From Stakelama pacifica (lineage in GTDB: Bacteria; Pseudomonadota; Alphaproteobacteria; Sphingomonadales; Sphingomonadaceae): a DNA stretch of 64,000 nt. The notes beneath the pieces were generated by a model that saw only the letters and a list, made by a program, of their open reading frames with translations, did not search any database and was not told the DNA's origin. This document shows, in pieces, positions 58,044 through 64,000 of this stretch. The translations under genes and the position numbers were made by a program. The number at the start of each line of letters is the position of its first letter. The first letter of the stretch is position 1. The stretch is from positions 62,001 through 126,000 of the forward strand of contig NZ_SNWD01000009.1 in assembly GCF_004361835.1 (NCBI RefSeq), in the 5' to 3' direction.

Positions 58044-58140
58044 TGCAAACAACTCCCATTTCAAAAGCGATGCGGAAAGCGCGCATCCGGCGCCGCACAA
58101 ACATTGTCTGATCCCCAGATAGGGCGCATGGTCGGCAGGT

Positions 58141-58169
58141 AAACGGAAACGTTGGAAACGGATCGTTTC
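58141..58169. promoter_or_regulatory. Repeated AAACG boxes in the wrbA/lysR divergent region
   Basis: Three AAACG direct repeats (58141, 58147, 58156) and the inverted pair GAAACG-GAT-CGTTTC (58155-58169) just before the LysR ATG. Candidate regulator binding site. Confidence 0.4.
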
Positions 58170-59075
58170 ATGTCACTACCTGATTTCGAAGGCTGGGCGA
58201 TTTTCGCGAGCGTTGTCGAGCATCGCTCGTTCAGCGGAGCAGCGCAGGCGATCGGCATGTCCAAGGCAACGGTGTCGAAGGCGATCACCCGGCTGGAACA
58301 TAAGCTGGGGACCAGCCTGTTCCACCGCACCTCGCGCAAGTTGACGCTGACCGAAAGCGGTGCCGCGCTTGCCGAACGCGCGCAGCGAATCCTTGCCGAA
58401 GCGCAATGCGCGGAAGAAGATGCCCGCCATGCCGCCAGTACCCCCAGCGGAACGATCCACCTCGCCGCGCCGCTGACCTTCGGCCTTTCGCATGTCGCGC
58501 CAGCGATCGCCGATTTTCTGATTGAACATCCTGCGATCACGATCGACCTCCGACTGTCCGATGCGAAGGTCGATATCGTCGCTGACGGATTCGACATTGC
58601 GCTGCGCATCGCCGACCTGCCCGACAGCAGCCTGCGCGCGCGCCGTCTGGTACCCGTGCGCGTCCATATCGTCGCCGCACCTGCCTATCTCGACCGGTAC
58701 GGAACCCCCGACCATCCATCGGGCCTTAGCGAGCATCGCTGTTTCGGTTATTCCAACGTCCCACGGCCGGGCATCTGGCATTTTCGCAATGCGGCGGGAG
58801 AAGAAATCTCGGTGCGCATCGCCGGTCCGCTGCAAAGCGACAATGGCGCGGCGATGCTTCCCGCGCTGCGGGCTGGGCTCGGCATAGCGCGGCTGCCCGA
58901 TTTCATCGTCGATGATGACATCGCGGCAGGAACGCTGGTCCCGCTCCTTCCCGATTGGGCAACCGAAGCGGTCGCGCTGCATATGATGACCCCGCCGGGA
59001 ACCCTTCGGCCCGAGCGCGTTACCCTCCTCATGGATTTTCTCACCCAACGTTTCCGCGCCCGGGAAGGACGCTAG
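58170..59075 (+). CDS. LysR-family transcriptional regulator
   Basis: 301 residues from [23 protein letters not shown]. The N-terminal winged HTH is [20 protein letters not shown] followed by [20 protein letters not shown], and the C-terminal periplasmic-binding-like effector domain covers about 90-295. A TTG six codons upstream is the alternative start. The stop is one base from the ATG of the AI-2E-type gene, so the two are co-translated; wrbA is divergent and the obvious first target. Confidence 0.95.
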   Translation: MSLPDFEGWAIFASVVEHRSFSGAAQAIGMSKATVSKAITRLEHKLGTSLFHRTSRKLTLTESGAALAERAQRILAEAQCAEEDARHAASTPSGTIHLAAPLTFGLSHVAPAIADFLIEHPAITIDLRLSDAKVDIVADGFDIALRIADLPDSSLRARRLVPVRVHIVAAPAYLDRYGTPDHPSGLSEHRCFGYSNVPRPGIWHFRNAAGEEISVRIAGPLQSDNGAAMLPALRAGLGIARLPDFIVDDDIAAGTLVPLLPDWATEAVALHMMTPPGTLRPERVTLLMDFLTQRFRAREGR

Positions 59076-59076
59076 G

Positions 59077-60102
59077 ATGAACCGCCTCACCCCTGACAAA
59101 GCCGATGCCCGCTTCCTGCGCCGCGTCGTGCTCCTGATCCTGCTCGGAGCGATCACCGTCGCGCTATATCGCGCGCTCGACCTGCTGATCCTCGCGTTCG
59201 GATCGATGCTGGGGGCGATCACGATCCATGCGATCGCCGATCTCTATGCCGACAAGCTGCACTTTCCCCGAAGGATCTGCGTTCCCGCCGGGATTTTCAC
59301 CATATTGTTCGCGATCGCCTTTCTCGTCTGGCTCGTCGCCTGGCAGTTCGGCGAGCAAGTCAACCAGCTCGTCGTCGCGCTGCCTGACCTCCTCACCCAG
59401 CTTGAAAACACGCTTTCCCAATCCCCGGTCGGAGCAAAGATCGTCGCTGCGGTCGAGGCAGCGTTCGCCGGATCGCGGATCGCGCAGGATATCGGCGGGC
59501 TGGTCGCCGGATCGGGCGAGATGGTGCTGAACTTCATCCTGCTGATCGTCGGCGCGATCTTCTTTGCCGCCGATCCCGATCTGTACAAGCGCGGCATCCT
59601 GCTCCTCATCCCCAAAAGCAAGCGCCCGGCAATTTCGGATGCGCTGCACGATGCGTCGGACACGCTGCGGCTGTGGCTGCGCGCGCAGCTCATCTGCATG
59701 TTGTCCATGGGGATATTGGTCTGGCTTGGCCTGTGGATTTCGGGCGTGCCCTCCGCGGCCGCGCTCGGCCTGCTCGCCGGACTTAGCGAATTCATTCCCT
59801 ATGTCGGCCCCACCGCCGCGATGCTGCCTGCGCTGGGGCTGGCCGCTACGAAGGGGACCGGCTCGCTGATCGGCGCGCTGACCACCTATGCGCTGGTTCG
59901 CGTGGTACAAACCAACTTCATCACCCCGTTCGTTCAGGCTCGGGTCGTGGCCATTCCGCCCGCCGTCACGCTGTTCCTGATCATCGGCATCGGAATGGTG
60001 TTCGGAATTTTTGGCCTCTTCTTTTCCGCCGCACTTCTTATCGTTCTATATACCTTGATACGTAGTCTTTATCTGCGCGAAACGCTGGGCGAAGAGGTGT
60101 AA
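59077..60102 (+). CDS. AI-2E family (PerM/TqsA-type) membrane protein
   Basis: 341 residues with about seven to eight helices in the AI-2E/PerM pattern: hydrophobic N-terminus (VVLLILLGAITVALYRALDL), central SEMVLNF-like segment and the C-terminal FIPYVGPTAAMLPALGLAAT block. Members export or transport small molecules and AI-2; the substrate here is unknown. Coupled directly to the LysR gene. Confidence 0.9.
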   Translation: MNRLTPDKADARFLRRVVLLILLGAITVALYRALDLLILAFGSMLGAITIHAIADLYADKLHFPRRICVPAGIFTILFAIAFLVWLVAWQFGEQVNQLVVALPDLLTQLENTLSQSPVGAKIVAAVEAAFAGSRIAQDIGGLVAGSGEMVLNFILLIVGAIFFAADPDLYKRGILLLIPKSKRPAISDALHDASDTLRLWLRAQLICMLSMGILVWLGLWISGVPSAAALGLLAGLSEFIPYVGPTAAMLPALGLAATKGTGSLIGALTTYALVRVVQTNFITPFVQARVVAIPPAVTLFLIIGIGMVFGIFGLFFSAALLIVLYTLIRSLYLRETLGEEV

Positions 60103-60138
60103 AAAGCCGCAAAACCCGCGCAAATGCAGGCATTCGAC

Positions 60139-60184
60139 GGTTAGTTTTAAATTAACCTTTCATGGTATAGTCAGTTTAGGTTAA
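60139..60184 (+). promoter_or_regulatory. CtrA-box-like sites upstream of ctrA
   Basis: TTAG-TTTTAAA-TTAA (60141-60155) matches the TTAA-N7-TTAA CtrA box with one mismatch, and an extra TTAACC (60152-60157) / GGTTAA (60179-60184) inverted pair follows. The nearest site is about 65 bases from the ctrA ATG, a plausible autoregulatory position. Confidence 0.55.
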
Positions 60185-60248
60185 TGTTCGTGGGTAAGCG
60201 CATCAGGCGCAACGCCCGGTCCGCTGACGAAGTCACGAGGTAAGGCCC

Positions 60249-60956
60249 ATGCGCGTACTGCTGATCGAAGACGAACCGACCACGGCTCAGGCTATCGAAC
60301 TGATGCTGAACGTCGAGGGGTTCAACGTCTATATGACCGACCTTGGCGAGGAAGGTCTGGATCTCGGCAAGCTCTATGATTACGACATCATTCTGCTCGA
60401 CCTGAACCTGCCTGACATGCACGGCTATGACGTGCTGAAAAAACTTCGCGTCGCGCGGGTGCAGACGCCGGTGCTGATCCTTTCGGGCATTTCGGAAATG
60501 GACAGCAAGGTGCGCTCGTTCGGCTTCGGCGCTGACGATTATGTCACCAAACCTTTTCATCGCGAAGAGCTGATCGCACGCATCCATGCCGTGGTCCGAC
60601 GGTCCAAGGGGCATAGCCAGTCGGTCATCCGCACCGGCAAACTGTCGGTCAATCTCGATACCAAGACGGTCGATGTTGACGGTGCCCGGGTGCATCTGAC
60701 CGGCAAGGAATATGCGATGCTGGAGCTGCTCTCGCTTCGCAAGGGCACGACGCTGACCAAGGAAATGTTCCTCAACCATCTCTATGGCGGGATGGACGAA
60801 CCGGAACTGAAGATTATCGACGTGTTTATCTGCAAACTCCGCAAAAAACTGTCGATGGCGGCTGATGGCGAAAATTATATCGAAACGGTCTGGGGGCGCG
60901 GCTATGTGTTGCGCGACAGCGACGATGGCGCGCTCGATCAGTCCAAAGTTGCCTGA
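60249..60956 (+). CDS. ctrA: Cell-cycle response regulator CtrA
   Basis: 235 residues. Receiver domain [20 protein letters not shown] with acidic pocket at D8/E9 and phosphorylated D51 ([16 protein letters not shown]), then Lys in [10 protein letters not shown]. The OmpR-type winged helix C-terminus contains [20 protein letters not shown] and [20 protein letters not shown], characteristic of CtrA. In alphaproteobacteria CtrA controls replication initiation, division and motility genes. The ATG has GAGG about 9 bases upstream. A terminator follows. Confidence 0.97.
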   Translation: MRVLLIEDEPTTAQAIELMLNVEGFNVYMTDLGEEGLDLGKLYDYDIILLDLNLPDMHGYDVLKKLRVARVQTPVLILSGISEMDSKVRSFGFGADDYVTKPFHREELIARIHAVVRRSKGHSQSVIRTGKLSVNLDTKTVDVDGARVHLTGKEYAMLELLSLRKGTTLTKEMFLNHLYGGMDEPELKIIDVFICKLRKKLSMAADGENYIETVWGRGYVLRDSDDGALDQSKVA

Positions 60957-61383
60957 TTTAATCAAAACACAAACCTTTTAGCGGGGCCTCCTGCTTTTTG
61001 CCGTGACATTCCGGGGGGAACGTCACGGCTTTTTTTGGTCGGCTCCCGCCTCGCCGGCGGCGATGGCTCCCATGCTGGCGCGCGTGATCACCGATCAGTC
61101 GCCGAAGGTATATCGCGCTGCTTTCGCTACTATTTTGCGCCGGCTGTTCGTCAGTCTCATATATTTTGACGCCTCACCCGTCCTGCCGAAGCTATCACCA
61201 TGCTATTGGCGGCGATAAAGCACGACAGGCTTCGTCGCACGATCAATACGGCTTCATGGCAAGTTTTGCATTGAATCATCGGATCATCCTTCCCACCATT
61301 AAAGTGCCGAGCGGTTTTTCATATGCTGCTCATCGGAAAGCCGCACATGCTTTCCGCGCGACACTCACGAAGAAGGATACCCT
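60957..61383. other. Intergenic region after ctrA
   Basis: 427 bases. Only the ctrA terminator is convincing. The remainder, about 61040-61380, carries no gene with a recognisable start and codon pattern, and I see no repeat or promoter consensus. Confidence 0.6.
61001..61036 (+). terminator. Rho-independent terminator after ctrA
   Basis: CCGTGACATTCC and GGAACGTCACGG pair with one mismatch, followed by CTTTTTTT. A strong plus-strand terminator 44 bases after the stop. Confidence 0.93.
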
Positions 61384-61821
61384 ATGCCGACAGCAAAAAA
61401 TGGCGACACCGTATTGATCGATTATGTCGTCCGCAAAAGCGACGACAGCATCGTGGGCGGCACTGAACAGGCAGGCCCGCAAAGCGTCACGATCGGCGCA
61501 TCGCAGATTTTCCCGCAGATCGAGGCGGCGCTGACCGGCATGGAAGTCGGTGAGGAGCAGACGGTGGAAATCGCTGCCGCCGATGCATTCGGGCCGCGCC
61601 ATGAAGACCGCATCATCGAAATTCCGCGCTCCAACCTGCCGCAGGACCCTGCCCCCGAACCCGGCATGGCACTTTCAGCGCAGCAGCAGGACGGATCGAC
61701 CGCGACGCTGGTCATTACCGAAGTCGGCGAGGATTCGGTGAAGGCCGATGCGAACCATCCGCTCGCGGGCGAAGACCTGACCTTCGGCGTCAAGCTGGTT
61801 GAGATCAAAGAAGCCGCCTGA
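61384..61821 (+). CDS. SlyD-type FKBP peptidyl-prolyl isomerase
   Basis: 145 residues. FKBP core KNGDTVLIDYVVRKSDDSIV and EQTVEIAAADAFGPRHEDRI show the short SlyD-like layout with an inserted chaperone (IF) domain. The His/Cys-rich metal tail of E. coli SlyD is missing. Probably a cytosolic folding helper. It is monocistronic, followed by a strong hairpin. Confidence 0.9.
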   Translation: MPTAKNGDTVLIDYVVRKSDDSIVGGTEQAGPQSVTIGASQIFPQIEAALTGMEVGEEQTVEIAAADAFGPRHEDRIIEIPRSNLPQDPAPEPGMALSAQQQDGSTATLVITEVGEDSVKADANHPLAGEDLTFGVKLVEIKEAA

Positions 61822-62233
61822 CCCCTTTGCCACCTGCTTCCCCGCCCGCGGATGGGCGCGGAAGCAGCGCGGGCCGACCGCCGCCGATCGAGATCGTTCC
61901 GTCAGTCGGGAAGGTCGTGGCTGTTACGGCCGGCCCAGCCGCCATGTTCTATGCGTCCGCTGGCGAAACAGATCGACGGCCCGGCCAAGGCGGATCGATG
62001 GTGCGCTCGCACGGCGCTTTCCGAATGGTGGCGAATATATTCAGCACATACTTGCATATCGCCCGAATCAGCGGCGTGCGACCTTCGTCCCCGCTTTGTT
62101 TCGTTTCTAGCACGACAGAAACAATGCCTGCTTAATAAGGCCTTACTATAGATTCCTCTCAAGCGGAACCGGAGTCTACGTATAATCGCCTATAATGCTC
62201 CGTATAAGCCCTTACCTTATTGCGGAGCAAAGC
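61822..62233. other. Intergenic region before the chemoreceptor
   Basis: 412 bases with no supported gene. It holds a 13-bp hairpin just after the FKBP gene (61834-61867), two copies of TAAG-N-CCTTA (62136-62145 and 62205-62214), and two TATAAT hexamers (62181, 62191) without a clear -35. Confidence 0.5.
61834..61867 (+). terminator. Stem-loop after FKBP gene
   Basis: CTGCTTCC-CGCCC / GGGCG-GGAAGCAG, 13 bp with one C-C mismatch and a 6-base loop. It lacks a T-tract, so termination may rely on Rho. Confidence 0.55.
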
Positions 62234-64000
62234 ATGATTGATATCTTCAATGCTTGGCGACTACCAAAGAAGCTGCTGGTTTCCTTTTCGGTCATCGCCA
62301 TCATCTTGGCCTTCGTGGCCGGAGCCGGAATTTATGCCACCCAAACAATGAGCAACACTGCGTCTGCGCATGTATCCCGCGGGCTCGCCGGAACCGAAGC
62401 GCTCGGCGACCTCACGGCGGCGCTGCGCGAACGCCGCATCATCATCTGGTCGCTGATGAGCGCGAACTCGGCGAAAGAGCGCGATGAATATATAGCGCGC
62501 TACAATAAGACCGATAGCGATATCGAAGCTGCTATCGCTCGATATCAGCCGCTCGCCGAGCAATTCGCGCCGCAGCTCGAAGCGCTAAAGGCTGATATCG
62601 TAGAGCTCGATCAGGCCAATAAGCGGATCATTGCCACCTATACCGCGAACGGAGCAGGTGCTGCCCTGCCCATGGTTTCGGGCGAAGGCCGTACGACTTC
62701 ACGTGCTGCGATCAACAAGGCCGATGCACTGATCGTTCTGCAGAAAGATCGCGCGCAGGCTAATGATGCCGCCGGCAATGCTTTCGCGGCGAAAGCATTC
62801 ACCTTTCTGGTCACGCTATCGATGCTCGGCATGGGCATGTTGTTCGCGATCTGGAAGCTGCTCGGCAAAACCGTATCGAAACCGATGAGCGAGCTTTCCA
62901 ATGCCACCACCGCGCTTGCGGCAGGAGGCAAGGCCTCGGTACCGCATCAGGATCGCTCGGATGAATTGGGCGATGTCGCAAAGGCGGTGGAGATGTTCCG
63001 CGTCGCCGCCGTCGAGCGCGCCGAGTCCGACGCCAAATCCGCCGCCGAGCAGCAAATCGTCACCACCTCGCTCAGCGAAAGCCTGCAGGCGCTCAAAAAC
63101 GGCGATCTGACCGTCGATATTCAGGCGACGTTTCCGACCGCTTATGGCGAGCTGAAGGTCAATTTCAACGAAGCGCTCGCCAGCCTTCGCGAACTGATCG
63201 CTTCGGTTATCGAAAGTGCCGCGACAATCCAGACCGGATCGGGCGAAATCGCTCAGGCTTCGGAAGATCTTGCCCGCCGGACAGAAGCGAACGCCGCCAG
63301 CCTGGAAGAGACCTCAGCTGCGATAACGCAGATCGACGACCGGCTCGGGGCCAGTGCCAAAGCGGCAGCAAAGACGGTGCAGCGCGCGGACGGCGCGATT
63401 TCCACCGTCAATACCGGCCGTACCGTCGCCGACGAAGCCGTACAGGCAATGACTCGCGTTTCGGATAGCGCCAAGGGCATCGATGATGTCATTGAGGGCC
63501 TCGACAAGATTGCCTTCCAGACACGCGTTCTCGCCATGAACGCCGCAGTCGAAGCAGGCCGCGCGGGTGAGGCCGGCCGTGGCTTCGCGGTAGTCGCCGA
63601 CCTCGTTTCCGCACTTGCGATGCGCGCCGAGGAAGAGGCGGGCCGCGCCCGCGAACAACTCACCGCAACACAGGCTGATGTCAGTGTGGCGGTAGAGATG
63701 GTGCAGAAGGTCGATGGCGCGCTGAACGACATTGCCGGGGATGTTACCGAAGTGCATACGCTGCTGGGCAACATGGCTGCGGACAATCAGGCGCAGTCCA
63801 CCGCAATCACGCAGATTTCGGTGGCCATCGGTTCGATGGATCAGTCGACCCAGCAAAATGCCGCGATGGTCGAACAGACATCGGCTGCCGCGCGCAACCT
63901 TTCGCACGAGGTCAGCTCGCTCACCGATCGGGCGTCACGCTTCGAAGTGGGCAAGGTCGCGTTCCACAACGCCCCGCGCGCCACGGTGCTCTCGGCCCCC
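62234..64000 (+). CDS. Methyl-accepting chemotaxis protein, 3' end outside window
   Basis: 589 codons visible. Helix TM1 at about 13-33, a periplasmic four-helix sensor segment, TM2 at about 188-209, then HAMP-like sequences (MSELSNATTALAAGGK and later ALKNGDLTVDIQAT) and the cytoplasmic signalling hairpin IAFQTRVLAMNAAVEAGRAG followed by GRGFAVVADLVSALAMRAEE. In the usual MCP tip, QTN and ADEVR appear; here QTR and ADLVS are substituted. The sensor ligand is unknown. No che genes are in the window. Confidence 0.93.
   Translation, partial: MIDIFNAWRLPKKLLVSFSVIAIILAFVAGAGIYATQTMSNTASAHVSRGLAGTEALGDLTAALRERRIIIWSLMSANSAKERDEYIARYNKTDSDIEAAIARYQPLAEQFAPQLEALKADIVELDQANKRIIATYTANGAGAALPMVSGEGRTTSRAAINKADALIVLQKDRAQANDAAGNAFAAKAFTFLVTLSMLGMGMLFAIWKLLGKTVSKPMSELSNATTALAAGGKASVPHQDRSDELGDVAKAVEMFRVAAVERAESDAKSAAEQQIVTTSLSESLQALKNGDLTVDIQATFPTAYGELKVNFNEALASLRELIASVIESAATIQTGSGEIAQASEDLARRTEANAASLEETSAAITQIDDRLGASAKAAAKTVQRADGAISTVNTGRTVADEAVQAMTRVSDSAKGIDDVIEGLDKIAFQTRVLAMNAAVEAGRAGEAGRGFAVVADLVSALAMRAEEEAGRAREQLTATQADVSVAVEMVQKVDGALNDIAGDVTEVHTLLGNMAADNQAQSTAITQISVAIGSMDQSTQQNAAMVEQTSAAARNLSHEVSSLTDRASRFEVGKVAFHNAPRATVLSAP

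Noticed and set aside
61037..61383. Short ORFs between ctrA and the FKBP gene
   Set aside because: None has a good start, codon pattern or recognisable product.

Overview
The window is high-GC DNA with a gene repertoire typical of a Sphingomonadales alphaproteobacterium (Sphingomonas/Sphingopyxis-like). It encodes the cell-cycle response regulator CtrA, large TonB-dependent receptors of the Xanthomonas/Caulobacter type, a zinc-type adenylate kinase, alphaproteobacterial ribosomal-protein clusters and a PDH E2 with one lipoyl domain. Genus is an inference; family-level placement is fairly safe.

Layout. 1-4128 (minus): yfgM-like gene, bamB and a der gene cut by the left edge, preceded by panB. 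4196-9530: accessory region with a small membrane protein/XRE regulator pair behind a perfect palindrome, an ArsC/YffB-like protein, poorly conserved small genes, an acetyltransferase with an extra N-terminal domain and two tandem lipoproteins. 9612-20907: an outer-membrane nutrient-uptake island with TonB receptor 1, a secreted GH92 mannosidase, a divergent class A acid phosphatase and TonB receptor 2, bracketed by two endonuclease III-type genes. 21017-25446: guaA, a secreted protein and a secreted prolyl oligopeptidase.

25996-49543 (minus) is the ribosomal superregion: rpsL-rpsG-fusA-tuf, rpsJ to secY-adk, then rpsM-rpsK-rpoA-rplQ. It departs from the usual compact order in four places. 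A two-gene ABC transporter and a lipoprotein lie between tuf and rpsJ. A 294-base, hairpin-rich spacer separates rpsJ from rplC. gdhA sits between adk and rpsM with a terminator before it and a promoter after it. A series of hairpins, including a dispersed repeat, separates rpoA from rplQ.

49935-64000: a bactofilin; the minus-strand cluster pdhC - small membrane protein - thioesterase - lpd; a universal stress protein; an M28 peptidase; a minus-strand run of RluA-type synthase, ArfB and free-methionine sulfoxide reductase; wrbA with a divergent LysR regulator coupled to an AI-2E-type membrane protein; ctrA with a CtrA-like box; a SlyD-type FKBP; and a chemoreceptor cut by the right edge.

No tRNA, rRNA, CRISPR array, insertion sequence or phage gene was recognised. 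The most unusual items are the rpsJ-rplC spacer, the ABC cassette inside the translation superoperon, the acid phosphatase lacking its canonical catalytic Asp, and the hairpin series between rpoA and rplQ.
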